A stretch of 64,000 bases of DNA from Diabrotica undecimpunctata (GCF_040954645.1 NC_092809.1:81028889-81092888), one strand, 5' to 3'. Counted from the stretch's first letter, positions 22,650 through 36,109 are shown. The notes: a model not told the origin generated them from the sequence alone. Numbers and translations are program-made.

Positions 22650-23127
22650 AAATTGTGTTATGAAGTACAGTTATGAAATTATGAAAGGAAAACCATTATT
22701 TAAATAAAAAATTCAGATGTTACATTCTACAGAAAAGAAATGTGTCGATAATGTGATAATATGGCACTTACATCTAAATTTTGTCCTTCCTTAAATTTAG
22801 CTAATTTCATAAATGTTCAAATTTTACAATCTAGAAAAAGGCAAGAGGTAGAAGATTCAGTAATCAGTTTAAACAGGATGTCTCTTAATGTACTTCAAGG
22901 GGCCTGTGTTTTACAAAAATGTTTTGTGTAGCAAATTTTGTTTACCCAGCCCTAATATATTATTTAAAAATAATATACCAGACAGCTACTCAAAAAGTGT
23001 AACTAATTTGTCGGATAAAACTGTATATTCATATGTTAATGTATATAAAAATAGAACCGGTGACACATTTGATAATCTAAAAATCCCTACTGTTGATTCT
23101 GTTGACTTTATAAGGAGGTATACTTGA
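22650..23127 (+). pseudogene. Second, degenerate P transposase fragment
   Basis: From about 22660 to 22972 the sequence is a diverged copy of the start of exon 3 at 21350-21660 (MALTSKFCPS, then FINVQILQSRK), with frameshifts. An open frame follows with an unfamiliar end (KIPTVDSVDFIRRYT), perhaps a more distal part joined by an internal deletion. Two related P copies have therefore contributed to this element. Confidence 0.55.
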
Positions 23128-23234
23128 CATTCTATTTCAAAAGAATTTTGAAATATTAGCTGTACAGCCGAATATTATTAAAACATGTTTTTCGATTGAG
23201 TACCATAAATTTTAGTCACCTTTTGAACAAAGAC

Positions 23235-23400
23235 CACTCAAATATTGTACTTTATTTAGCCTTGTACGTTTGTAGTATTTATTAAAATTCAAAACAGAAA
23301 TTTCAACACTCAAAAAATATTGTACAACTTTATTTAGCCGTATACGTTTGTACTATTCATTAAAATTCAACAACAGAAATTTCAATACTCAAAAATATGA
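23235..23400. repeat. Tandem duplication of about 80 bp
   Basis: Two adjacent copies share TTTATTTAGCC, GTACGTTTGTA and ATTAAAATTCAA and differ by about 10 percent. They lie inside the P element, downstream of its coding part. Confidence 0.6.
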
Positions 23401-24104
23401 AAATAAAACTAAAAAAAAAAATAATAAAACGATTATTTAATCGTTTATATCGAAATAACAAGTTAAAATAGTCTATTACAATGAACAGGTAAGATCAATC
23501 ACTAATCAATATATATATTTAGGAGTTTTGTTCACGTCCTCTTGTGTTTTTAGTGAGATATAATTAAAAATATATTAACTGATTTCAAACTCTGTATTTG
23601 AATTTTGAAATGAAACTTTGCATTTTATTCTACTTTATAACCATACAGCTTTAAAACTAGCATATTTATTAAAAACTGTTGCATAACTCTCCATTTGATT
23701 TTTTTTTGATAGTGTATAAGACAGTTCTGTAACAAATAGTTGTGAAACTTTAGAAAACAAAATCATAAATACAACGCAGAGAAAGAAACAATTTTAGGTT
23801 TTTTTTTTAATTTCTCGAAGAATGAAAGAGTAGCAAGAAGAGTTTTGAAATTGGTTGAAATTAAAATCAATTTTGTTAAATAAATCAAAGTCGGCTCTGT
23901 CGCGTCCATATGTGCAGGGCCAGTCCTCGGTTTTCGTCCAGAAAATATGGCGTCAAGGTCACCGAATTTTGTCTAAAAAGATCAAAGGTACCGCGGTAGA
24001 GTGAGAATACTGGTTGTTATCTATACTGTGGTATCATGCTCTAACCTAACCAAATATATTTCCTCAAGGCACCGCGTCACAGTGTTGCCGTATTTATTTT
24101 AGTA

Positions 24105-24715
24105 AAATATGTATATGAATGTTACAAATATAAAGTTACTTTTACGAAATAATAATTTGTGTTATGAGAAGCTACAAATTTTAAATAAGTATAAAACTTG
24201 CCATATTTTTTTTTGTAAAATGTATACGAAGGTTTAAAATATAAGTTACTTTTACGAAATTATAATTTGTGTTATGAGAAGCTACAAGTTTTAAATAAGT
24301 ATAAAACAAATATTATATACGGTAATTTAATTAATACTATTAATTTTTTATATCATTGTAATCAATTTTATTGTATATGCATTTGATTATCTTTAATTTA
24401 ACTAAAATCTATGAATTTTTATATAATTTCAATGCATTTCTATTATATACGGTAATTTAATTAATACTAATAATTTTTTATATCATTGTAATCAATTTTA
24501 TTATATGCATTTGAATATCTTTATTTAACTAAAATCTATGAATTTTTATATAATTTCAATGCATTTCTATTATATACGGTAATTTAATTAATACTAATAA
24601 TTTTTTATATCATTGTAATCAATTTTATTGTATATGCATTTGAATATCTTTAATTTAACTAAAATCTATGAATTTTTATATAATTTCAATGCATTTCCTA
24701 TTAATTTTTATATAC
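24105..24715. repeat. Tandem repeats inside the outer MITE
   Basis: Two sets are visible. The first is two copies of about 115 bp (about 24120 and 24235), sharing AGTTACTTTTACGAAAT and GAGAAGCTACAA. The second is three copies of about 127-130 bp, starting TATTATATACGGTAATTTAA at 24311, 24441 and 24568. The second set is nearly identical between copies, so the expansion is recent. Confidence 0.8.
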
Positions 24716-24850
24716 ATTTCTTTAATATTATTTGAGAGTATGAAAAAACTGGAGACTTGGCAACTCTGACACCATTTAAGAGTATGTTAACTGTCATATA
24801 AAAGCTTGGCTAGGTTAGAGCCGTTAGAGTGCCTTAAAATGCGAAATGCC

Positions 24851-24964
24851 ATTCAATTTTGTAACTTGTAAGGGATTAGTTAGGCAAATTGATGTTGAAT
24901 TAGGAGAGAGAGAACTGTTAGATTGCTGTAAAACAGACAGCTTGGTAGAAATTCTTCAAGTTAA
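24851..24964 (+). pseudogene. I-like LINE ORF1, segment B
   Basis: The frame left at 19983 resumes with FNFVTCKGLVRQIDVELGER and VEILQV, the equivalent of HRKGIVRMVD in the intact ORF1 at 5.5 kb. It is cut at the TTAA of 24961-24964, after which the next 15.6 kb are foreign. The following ORF1 residues are found at 40622. Confidence 0.7.
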
Positions 24965-25075
24965 CCCCTTAACATACACATTAATTTTGAAGTTATGGTC
25001 AAAAAATGATCGATTTTTTTTTAGAGAAAATGTTGTGTTTTTGTTATAATTAAATAAAAAAAATATATTCAGCGG

Positions 25076-25152
25076 CGTAGAACCTTAACTTTCCCTGGGG
25101 GGTTAGGCGAAATATTTATTTTTGTTTTAATACATATACTAATAATATACGC

Positions 25153-25217
<65 letters not shown>
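25076..25217. repeat. Repeat arm plus (TA)n, inverted copy at 39.2 kb
   Basis: The 80 bp before the TA run (GGCGTAGAACC, CTTTCCCTGGGGG, GTTAGGCGAAATATTT) return in reverse complement at 39222-39300 with very few differences, again next to a TA run. This is either one inverted-repeat element now 14 kb apart or two insertions of one family. The (TA)n part is about 25156-25217. Confidence 0.7.
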
Positions 25218-25221
<4 letters not shown>

Positions 25222-26666
25222 ATGATGTGTTTTTTGTTTGAATGATGAGCAATGAGTATTTTTAATAATATAATATATAGGGTTTTTATCGCGGTTCTCA
25301 AAGAATTAGCTTGTAAGTTCTTTTTTAAATTATCTTTATTATAACTATTATGAAACACACATATATATATCTAACCTAGCCAATGTAAATTTAAAATAAA
25401 CTATCTTTAAATTGATATTCTTATAAAACTAATTAAATTCTATAGACAATCTATAATTTAAACAAAACTATCTTCAAAATTGAAATTGTTATGACACTAA
25501 CTAAATTATATTAACAAAATTTTGTACCTTTCTTTCACTGAATGCCTAAATGAACTGTTTTCCACTATATAGATTCTAATCACCACTGAATGTCTTCGTA
25601 CTTCGGTTATCCTTGTTTTTGTGAAATTACTTTTTCCAATTATCAGCTTCTACCAATTTAAGATATAGTTTTCTTCACCAGCATTTATACACCACCAACC
25701 AAACCAGCAAACAGCATTTATATTTATTCTTCTTTTCAATATACCAATATCCAATTATTATAAGTTGATTTATACTAATCTCCAATCATAATATAATTTT
25801 AATTCCTTCCAATGTCCATCCAATATTCTTCTAATATACTTTTATAATCTTCAATAATTATTTGTGTATAATTATAAATGTGCATTAAATATATGCATAA
25901 TTTTTAATCTTCATTTAACTCACTATATTAAACAATTGGACTATCTCCAACTAACTTTCATATTTCTTATTAAACTGCTTGACTGACTTACTAAAACTGT
26001 GAACAATTGACTTCACTAACTAATCTACTAACTTTCATAATAAACTGCTTGACTTCTGACTAAAAACTGCCTTCTTGAATCCAAATCACGGGTATTTATA
26101 TCCTTTTGGATATTCCAGAACCATCTGGTAAGAGATCATGTTCCAATTTGTTCTATTTCTTCTATATAGATGTTCTCGAAAAAAATATCTGTTCCATCCA
26201 CCGACATAATCATTATTCCAGAATGTTCGACCGTAAACAATGGTCACACTCTGCACTCTGGAGAATTCGTTAATGTTCCATTGATAATTTTGTTGACATT
26301 TAGACTTTTCAGATCAGAATAAACATTTAAATTAGTAACTAACACTCTAATTTAATAAAATACACATTTCAAACAATATATTATTATAACCCCACTTTAT
26401 ATTCCCTTATGATTAATTTCTATCTGTCAATTACTTACTGTATAGTTGGTTGCCTAGGCACATGGCTCACTTAAATCTATTTACAACATTAAAATACAAC
26501 TTTTTACAATTATTATATGCTAATTTCTTAAAATGCCCTCACATAAATATATTTTTATAAAATTCTCTAGTATATAACTTATTTAAAATAATCAAATACT
26601 TTTTTATATCTAATATTATGTAGTATATAACTTATAAATTATTTTCTATAAACCCCAATTGTCACA
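25218..26666 (-). repeat. 3' LTR of the pol-deleted Gypsy element
   Basis: This is the downstream LTR in the minus-strand sense, 1449 bp, TG to CA. The sequence directly before it on the minus strand (ATTTTGGGGTAT) is the probable polypurine tract. Confidence 0.9.
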
Positions 26667-27173
26667 ATACCCCAAAATAATATTTAAAATAAATAATTTA
26701 CTTATTATTTTTTTAAATATAAATTTTCTCATACCTTATTAAATTTAATAAATCAAATTTTTTTTTTTTTTTTATTTAAAATGTGTTAAATACATCCCTG
26801 TTCGCTGTCTATATCAAAGCAGAGAACAACGTAGCACAGTTCGGCTATTCTATGGTCAAACTGTCATGTCAAATGGAGAATGGATTTTATCAGAGAATAA
26901 AATATAACCTTAATTAAAAATATAATCTATATTGTGTTCTGTTTATTTATAGACAAAATCTAGGAAGTATTTCCATTCAAAATAACTTTCATCAATATAA
27001 ATTGGTAAGTTTTTCCACTTTATTATATTAGAAAGACATTTTTATAGCAATTATAGTATCAATTTTGTGTCTAACCCCAAATTATGATTTTTAGGGTACA
27101 AAATAATTTCCATATGTATCAGACAATAAATATGATGTCAAATTGATTCAAAATAATGAAATCTACCATCTAT
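26667..27173 (-). other. Non-coding segment between truncated pol and 3' LTR
   Basis: AT-rich sequence occupies the place where RNase H and integrase should be. There are no integrase motifs in any frame. The junction with pol is near 27.2 kb. Confidence 0.7.
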
Positions 27174-28678
27174 TTAACAAATCAAGTCTATTGAATAAAA
27201 TGGATATATCAGTAAGCTGTTAGTGTTAAGTTTATAACCTAGATATATCATTACTTTTTGAAAAATTGTACATTTTTCTTGATTTATTTTTAGTCCAACT
27301 TTGTCTAATCTATTTATTATAATTTTTAGGTGTTTCTCATGATCTTCAGCCGTTTTAGAAAAAATTAATATATCATCAATGTAGTGAATTACAAAATGTT
27401 CATATTGATCCAAAATATCATGAAGACATCTACATAGAGCACTGCAAGATGATTGAAGTCCAAATGGTACTACTTTGAATTGATATACTACTCCATCTAT
27501 CTGAAATCCTGTATACTGTCTACTTTTTCTTTCTAGAGGTATTAACCAGAAACTATGCTGTAAATCGATTTTAGTGAAAAATGACATTCCTGTAATTCTT
27601 CCTAATATTCCATCTATACTCATTGGTGCTTCAAATTGCTTTTCAGTAATCTTGTTAATATTCCTTGCATCCAAACATAACCTGATTTCACCTGATCTTT
27701 TTCGTACTACTACTATGGGGTTAATAAAACGTGTGTCTGCATTCTCAATGATCCCATCTTCTAACATATTATTAATTGTTTTGTTTACTTCTTCTCTGTA
27801 TTTATATGGTATTGGGTATGATTTTGTTTTAAAATCTTTTTCTTCTTTAACTTTTATACTATGGATATAATTTTGTGCAATTCTATTTTCTTTATTGACA
27901 AGTCCCTTGTGTTGCTGCAATATGGAAATGACTATTGATTTATATTCTTCAGGGCAATTTAAAACTTTCATCATATCTTCTTCTTTACAAATAACATTAT
28001 TCTTCATTATGTACTCATTATTCCTTGCTTCCAATTTTACGCACTCCGCCTCGTAGGCATCCATCTGCTTAAAATTTCCATTCCTTAAATATTCACTACA
28101 ATAATTATTCTTTACATTCTTTTGGGATATTTCCCTATCATCAAAATACATTTCTTCTTCATAAACATCATTATTTTCTTTTAATAATATCCTATCAACT
28201 CTTATTCCTTCTTCCACCTCATCTTTCTGCATAAATTTAATTATTTGCCCTTCCAAAGTTACCATTTTTTCTTCAAAATCTATCTTTACTTTCTTCTTTT
28301 CCAATTCATCATTTCCCATTAATATATCAACACATAAATCCTTGACAATAAATCCTTGCATATTAATTTCTTTATTAAGAATATTAATTTTAAAATTGGC
28401 TAGTTTATCAATTTCACCCAACTTCTTATTATTTGCACCAACAATTTTAATTTTTGGAATCTTTATTATATCTGATAGTTTTAATGTATTAAAAATAAAA
28501 TTCTCCGAGACTAAAGTACTTTCTGAACCAGTATCTATCATAATCTTAATCATTTTATTTTTGGCCAAAGCATTTATATAAATTAAATTAATAGATTCAA
28601 TAATTTTATCTTCATCTAAAGAAATAAATTCAGAAGGTTTTTCATAATAGCAATGGCCTAACTTGTAATTCAGAAAGT
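27174..28678 (-). pseudogene. Gypsy pol fragment (protease and RT only)
   Basis: This frame is open from the end of gag (about 28678) and is read in the -1 frame relative to gag. It shows an aspartic protease (IDTGSESTLVSENF) and then a reverse transcriptase with SYPIPYKYRE, ARNINKITEK, FFTKIDLQHSFW, PFGLQSS and the catalytic YIDD. It ends at 27174 shortly after CTIFQKVMIYLGYK with a few unrelated residues. A full pol would continue about 600 residues into RNase H and integrase. There is no ATG at the frame start; the TTG at 28568 is only an apparent start, consistent with expression as a gag-pol fusion. Just after gag the frame encodes a worn zinc-knuckle-like stretch (NYKLGHCYYEKP) with most Cys lost. 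Confidence 0.85.
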
Positions 28679-30250
28679 TTACTGCACAAAATTTTGATTA
28701 TTAGAATTGTCAGATTGTATCTGACCACTTGGATCTGATGTCCTATGTCTTTCCCTACTATGACTTCTACTCACATTTTCCTGCCTTGTACTACTTCGTT
28801 CCCTGTCTTCGCAGCTTCTATTCCTTCGAACACAATTTACCTGTCTGTTATAGTTAGGTCGCTCTGTATTTCTTCTATTGTTAAAATCTTGTCTATTATT
28901 ATTAGTACTGTTATTAAAATGTTGTCTATTATAACTAGTATTATTATTAAAATTCTGTCTATTTTGATTACTATTATTATTATTAAAATTTTGTAAACTA
29001 TTACCATATCTATAATTATTATATGATTGTCTATATTGTTGATTATCATTTTTATTATATTGAAAGTTATTATTGTTTTTTCTGTTGTTATTATTACTTG
29101 TCATATTGCCTCTTTGTATTCTTTGAATAAAATTAATAAAACTATCTATTGTTTGAATATTTTGTACAGTTACGGTTTGCACAACATCAGCATCAAAATG
29201 TCTAGATACATTTAAGACTGTTTCATCCTCTCTAAGTGGTGGTTCTAAATATTTTGCAACTGTTATCAATTTCAATGCATAATCTACCAGATTTGATTTT
29301 AAATTTTGATTATACTTTCCAAAATATAGAATTTCTCTAAACTTGGCTTGCTCTAATTCACCCCAATAATAATTTAAAAATTTATTTTCAAATGTTTGAA
29401 AATTATCTAAATCATTCTCAATACTAGCAAACCAAGTTGCTGCATTGTCATTTAATGTCATTCTAATATAATCTTTACTATCATTAATATTATTCACCAA
29501 TCTTAATTTATGTTTTAAACTATTTATGTATACTCTAGGATGCAAATTTTTTATATTACCAGAGAATTTAATCCCAGTCTCATTTGTTAAATTTAAGTAA
29601 GGTCTCCCTATGTCTCTCATTTGTGAAATATCATCTATTCTCTGTTCCACATTTCTTATTTGATTACTATTTATTTGGATATTTTGTTGTATATCGTCTA
29701 ATTTTTCTTCTGTGTTTCTCCTGTCTTCGTTAATTTTTACTTCTAAGTTACATTTCTGTAACTCTATTTTCTGTTCTATATCTATCTTATTATCTTGAAT
29801 AATCTTCTTTACTTCTGTCCTCTCATTTTCTATCCTTTTCTTGTAGTCATTCCGTATATTTTTTATTTCATTTGCTACTTTTTTCTCTGCAGCTTCCAGT
29901 TTTTTATCCATTTGTTTTTCTATTTGTTTTACAATTTTATTATTATTATCTTCTATTTTCTTTTCTAATTTTCTATAATTCTCTTCTAATTTCTGTTCCA
30001 TTTTTTTCATGTCTTCTTTGATTTCTTTTGAATTCTCTTCCATTTTTTTCGTATTCTCTTCCATTGTCTTGTTCATCTGCATCATTAATGACATCAAAGC
30101 TGCCATATTGACATTTTCCTCTCTTTCTGGATTCATTTCTGCAGTATCTTGTGGAACTTGAACTAAACTCTCCTCTTGTATAGGTTGTGTTTCTACTTCC
30201 ACATCTTCTTCATTCTTTTTGCTTCTTGTACCTTTCTTTCCTTGAGACAT
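28679..30250 (-). CDS. Gypsy gag
   Basis: This 523-residue capsid precursor starts at ATG 30250 and is fully open. The N-terminal 190 residues are charged and contain a long coiled coil (repeated EENxKxM-type heptads). The capsid-like core follows, with ATWFASIENDL and YYWGELEQAKFREILYFG. The C-terminal third is Asn/Arg/Gln-rich and carries RSCEDRERSS, without a complete CCHC knuckle. Since the ORF is intact while pol is deleted, the copy could still supply gag. It overlaps pol in the -1 frame at its end. Confidence 0.85.
   Translation of the reverse strand: MSQGKKGTRSKKNEEDVEVETQPIQEESLVQVPQDTAEMNPEREENVNMAALMSLMMQMNKTMEENTKKMEENSKEIKEDMKKMEQKLEENYRKLEKKIEDNNNKIVKQIEKQMDKKLEAAEKKVANEIKNIRNDYKKRIENERTEVKKIIQDNKIDIEQKIELQKCNLEVKINEDRRNTEEKLDDIQQNIQINSNQIRNVEQRIDDISQMRDIGRPYLNLTNETGIKFSGNIKNLHPRVYINSLKHKLRLVNNINDSKDYIRMTLNDNAATWFASIENDLDNFQTFENKFLNYYWGELEQAKFREILYFGKYNQNLKSNLVDYALKLITVAKYLEPPLREDETVLNVSRHFDADVVQTVTVQNIQTIDSFINFIQRIQRGNMTSNNNNRKNNNNFQYNKNDNQQYRQSYNNYRYGNSLQNFNNNNSNQNRQNFNNNTSYNRQHFNNSTNNNRQDFNNRRNTERPNYNRQVNCVRRNRSCEDRERSSTRQENVSRSHSRERHRTSDPSGQIQSDNSNNQNFVQ
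28688..28694 (-). promoter_or_regulatory. Putative -1 ribosomal frameshift heptamer AAATTTT
   Basis: The heptamer lies three codons upstream of the gag stop, in the frame A AAT TTT, which fits the X XXY YYZ rule. The pol frame is -1 relative to gag and open across this point. No pseudoknot was tested. Confidence 0.5.
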
Positions 30251-30373
30251 TTTGAGACTTTACTTGTTCAAATATAATTAAAAATAAAATCTATAATTTT
30301 TCCTTTCTACTGATAATTAATTTAATTATATGAGAGCACTTATCTTCCCAAACTAATTCTTTTAAATAGAGAG

Positions 30374-30391
30374 CCACCGCGTTGGGTGCCA
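30374..30391 (-). promoter_or_regulatory. Primer-binding site
   Basis: TGGCACCCAACGCGGTGG lies four bases inside the 5' LTR. It starts with TGG, as needed to pair with a tRNA 3' CCA. The tRNA was not assigned. Confidence 0.65.
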
Positions 30392-30395
30392 AAAT

Positions 30396-31841
30396 TGTTA
30401 TGATGTATTGTTTGTTTGAATGATGAGCAATGAGTATTTTTAATAATATAATATATAGGGTTTTTATCGCGGTTCTCAAAGAATTAGCTTGTAAGTTCTT
30501 TTTTAAATTATCTTTATTATAACTATTATGAAACACACATATATATATCTAACCTAGCCAATGTAAATTTAAAATAAACTATCTTTAAATTGATATTCTT
30601 ATAAAACTAATTAAATTCTATAGACAATCTATAATTTAAACAAAACTATCTTCAAAATTGAAATTGTTATGACACTAACTAAATTATATTAACAAAATTT
30701 TGTACCTTTCTTTCACTGAATGCCTAAATGAACTGTTTTCCACTATATAGATTCTAATCACCACTGAATGTCTTCGTACTTCGGTTATCCTTGTTTTTGT
30801 GAAATTACTTTTTCCAATTATCAGCTTCTACCAATTTAAGATATAGTTTTCTTCACCAGCATTTATACACCACCAACCAAACCAGCAAACAGCATTTATA
30901 TTTATTCTTCTTTTCAATATACCAATATCCAATTATTATAAGTTGATTTATACTAATCTCCAATCATAATATAATTTTAATTCCTTCCAATGTCCATCCA
31001 ATATTCTTCTAATATACTTTTATAATCTTCAATAATTATTTGTGTATAATTATAAATGTGCATTAAATATATGCATAATTTTTAATCTTCATTTAACTCA
31101 CTATATTAAACAATTGGACTATCTCCAACTAACTTTCATATTTCTTATTAAACTGCTTGACTGACTTACTAAAACTGTGAACAATTGACTTCACTAACTA
31201 ATCTACTAACTTTCATAATAAACTGCTTGACTTCTGACTAAAAACTGCCTTCTTGAATCCAAATCACGGGTATTTATATCCTTTTGGATATTCCAGAACC
31301 ATCTGGTAAGAGATCATGTTCCAATTTGTTCTATTTCTTCTATATAGATGTTCTCGAAAAAAATATCTGTTCCATCCACCGACATAATCATTATTCCAGA
31401 ATGTTCGACCGTAAACAATGGTCACACTCTGCACTCTGGAGAATTCGTTAATGTTCCATTGATAATTTTGTTGACATTTAGGCTTTTCAGATCAGAATAA
31501 ACATTTAAATTAGTAACTAACACTCTAATTTAATAAAATACACATTTCAAACAATATATTATTATAACCCCACTTTATATTCCCTTATGATTAATTTCTA
31601 TCTGTCAATTACTTACTGTATAGTTGGTTGCCTAGGCACATGGCTCACTTAAATCTATTTACAACATTAAAATACAACTTTTTACAATTATTATATGCTA
31701 ATTTCTTAAAATGCCCTCACATAAATATATTTTTATAAAATTCTCTAGTATATAACTTATTTAAAATAATCAAATACTTTTTTATATCTAATATTATGTA
31801 GTATATAACTTATAAATTATTTTCTATAAACCCCAATTGTC

Positions 31842-31844
<3 letters not shown>
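30396..31844 (-). repeat. 5' LTR of the pol-deleted Gypsy element
   Basis: This is the upstream LTR, the same length as its partner and almost identical to it. It abuts a (TA)n tract on its outer side. It should contain the promoter; no single TATA box can be singled out in such AT-rich DNA. Confidence 0.9.

Positions 31845-31845
<1 letters not shown>

Positions 31846-31911
<66 letters not shown>
31846..31911. repeat. (TA)n between Gypsy LTR and foldback element
   Basis: TA run of about 66 bp shared as border by the two elements. Confidence 0.95.
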
Positions 31912-34059
<2,148 letters not shown>

Positions 34060-36109
34060 GAAGACAGCAGTTCAATTCTTGATGATTCTGAGAACAATAT
34101 AGTCTCAATGATGGAATCCATTTTTGATAGTGACTTTTCAGATGTAGACCCCACATATCAGCTAAGTGAAGAGGGACGCTCTCTCTAGGAAGTCTATATG
34201 ATTTACACACTTTGATAGCCTAAATGATGAGAAAAAAGATACTGAAATAGGTGCACCGACGAACAATTTAGTGTCAACTGAAATAGCTAGTTGGATATTA
34301 AATCTACTTCTTGACAAAGTATGGAAAGACGTACCTACGTCCACTAAAACATTGGAGAAAAGCTAACCCCAAAGATTGGGTAATAAATGTCGCAAAAAGG
34401 AGGCGTGCTAAGGGTTTGCGTTATAAGATAAAAAAAAGACCATAGACCAGCAATGCCAAAACCAGTTAATTGTTCAGAGTGCTTTTACAAATGTGCCAGT
34501 TATTTCAGCTAAGATTACAGACAAAGGCTATGTCGTGATTATTGAAAGTTAGAATGTATAGGCCAGAAACATTTTCTTATTGCACGTATTAAAACGGAGC
34601 CACCAAAGAGAGTCGTTGCAGTTCGTTGAAGTTTAAAAAACCACGTGCATTTTCCAAAAAGTGTTACTTTTCTTTGAATGGTCAAGACATACAGGTATGT
34701 GAAAAATTTCTTTGTAAGACACTTTGTATGTCGGCGTCGTTAATACAAGATGTAAGAAAAACTGATATTCTAGGCTGTTATGCAAATACTGATAAAAGAG
34801 GCAAGCATACACCGCCAAATAAAACAAGCAGTAAAGCCCGAAAAATTGTGAAGGCTCATATTGAGTCTTTTCCAACCATGGGCCCACATTATATTCGCCA
34901 AAGTTCAAAGCGTAGATATTTGGACAAAAATTTAAGTATAAGAAAAATGTACCAACTTTTTATAATCGACTATGAGCAGAAGAAACTGGAAGGTGTTAGC
35001 GAAATTACATATCGAAGAATATTTTCTAACGACTATAATTTAAGCTTTTTTGTTGCTAAAAAGATCAATGTTTAGTTTGTAATAAATATGATATGTGTAA
35101 TCCAACTGACAAATCGGATTTAGAAGACAGTTACAGAGAACATCAGAAAAGAAAAGAAGTATGTAATCTTAAAAAACAAAATGATAAGAAAAGATCTAAT
35201 GAACAACGGGATTTTGTTTCAGATACTTTCGATCTACAGGCCGTACTACAGATTCCAAGTGGATTGACTGGAAAACTATATTATTCTCGAAAATTATGTG
35301 TCTACAATTTGTGTGTATATGAAGCCGCATTACCAAATGCAGCTTACTGTTTTGACTGGTCAGAAATTAACGGTAGACAAGGAAGTTCTGAAATAGAAAG
35401 CATTATACTCCACTACTTATCAAAATGTGTTCCAGAATATGCAAGTGAAATAAGTTTATTTTGTGATACCTGCAGAGGACAGAATCCGTTTAAATATTAT
35501 TGAACACAAATTTTTAGAGTCTGGACATTCCTATATGGAAGTTGACTCTATGCAGAGTAGTAACGAAACTGCTAAAAAACACAGATCTATCTATGGGATG
35601 CCAGATTAGTTGTCTGTTTTTCAAAATGCAAGAAGAAATAAAAATATCAAGGTTGATGATAAAAAAGTATGTATAGAACCATACAAATGTAAATAATTTA
35701 AATACTACGACTTTTATGATTTAAAAGGTTGAATTGATAAATTCAAAAAAGGTTGGTTGAAGATAAAAAGAATGAGATTCGTGAAAGGAGAGACAAACAG
35801 AATCTATTTTAATTATGACATGTCAACAAGCTTCAATTATTTCCTTATTGATACTGCACGGCAGTCAACAAGAAAAAACCACGCCAAGTTATCAACTAAT
35901 TCAAGCAATCTTGAAGAACTTAAGCGACTTTATGATGCACATTTGTCAATAGCATAGCAAAAAAGAGAGATTTATTACAGCTATGTGATAAGGGAGTGAT
36001 ACCGGAGGAATATCACTGGTGGTATCGTAATTTGAAAACGGGAAATGATGTAACAGACATCTTGCCGGAGCCTGCTTTCAGTGACGAATCGGACGAGGAA
36101 GCCTCATAA
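34060..36109 (+). pseudogene. Relic of an unnamed insect transposase-like gene (CDTC-GQN family)
   Basis: A single plus-strand gene of about 650 residues can be traced through several stops and frameshifts. In order: WRKANPKDW...AKRRRAKGLRY, a Cys-rich block with CSECFYKC, an open segment 34626-35075 (GPHYIRQSSKRRYL, ITYRRIFSNDYNLSFF), an open segment 35093-35503 (FDLQAVLQIPSG, YSRKLCVYNLCVYEAA, FCDTCRGQNPFKY), then FKKGWLKIKR and YHWWYRNLKTG, with an acidic end near 36109. Proteins of this layout recur as uncharacterised multi-copy insect genes. The last catalytic-looking block has Asp in FCDTC, like an RNase H-fold transposase, but that is my inference. Confidence 0.6.

Larger units (their letters stand above)
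20342..24030 (+). mobile_element. THAP-type P element
   Basis: A 32-bp inverted repeat with one mismatch ends the element: CACAGTATAGATAACAACCA at 20342, and the complement ending at 24030. A 7-bp direct duplication GTATCAT lies outside (20335-20341 and 24031-24037); P elements usually make 8 bp. It encodes a spliced transposase on the plus strand that is cut short by an inserted retroposon tail. It also holds a second, degenerate transposase fragment. Probably no longer autonomous. Confidence 0.8.
20014..24038. mobile_element. P-type MITE with 8-bp target duplication, split by a P element
   Basis: The ends are CATGATACTATGAATAACAA on the left and CATGATACTATGATTAAGAA on the right (complement). 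They are flanked by an exact 8-bp duplication CTCTAACC (20006-20013 and 24039-24046), the duplication size of P elements. The start CATGAT also resembles the known Drosophila P terminus. Without the inserted P element it is about 329 bp (20014-20341 plus the last base after the P insertion). Further inverted similarity continues inwards (CATTGGAGACC and its complement). It has no ORF. Confidence 0.75.
19984..24850. mobile_element. Outer MITE split by nested P-type elements
   Basis: The outermost ends are perfect inverted repeats of 28 bp, starting GGCATTTCGCATTTTAAGGC and running on to ACTCTAAC (19985-20012 and 24821-24848). With the nested elements removed, about 840 bp remain. The inner subterminal parts are also inverted (CTCTAACCTAACCAA near 24039 and its complement near 24810). 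The body is non-coding and carries tandem repeats. It interrupts LINE ORF1. A short target duplication (TT or CATT) is possible but ambiguous. Confidence 0.65.
25218..31844 (-). mobile_element. Young, pol-deleted Gypsy-type LTR retrotransposon
   Basis: Two direct repeats of exactly 1449 bp bound a 3.7 kb interior. On the minus strand the LTRs read TGTGACAATTGGGG to CATCATAACA. Only about three base differences were spotted by eye between the LTRs. A primer-binding site follows the 5' LTR. The interior encodes a full gag and the start of pol, but RNase H and integrase are missing. The flanking bases are (TA)n, so a 4-bp ATAT duplication is possible but not provable. It would need enzymes from a relative to move. 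Confidence 0.9.
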
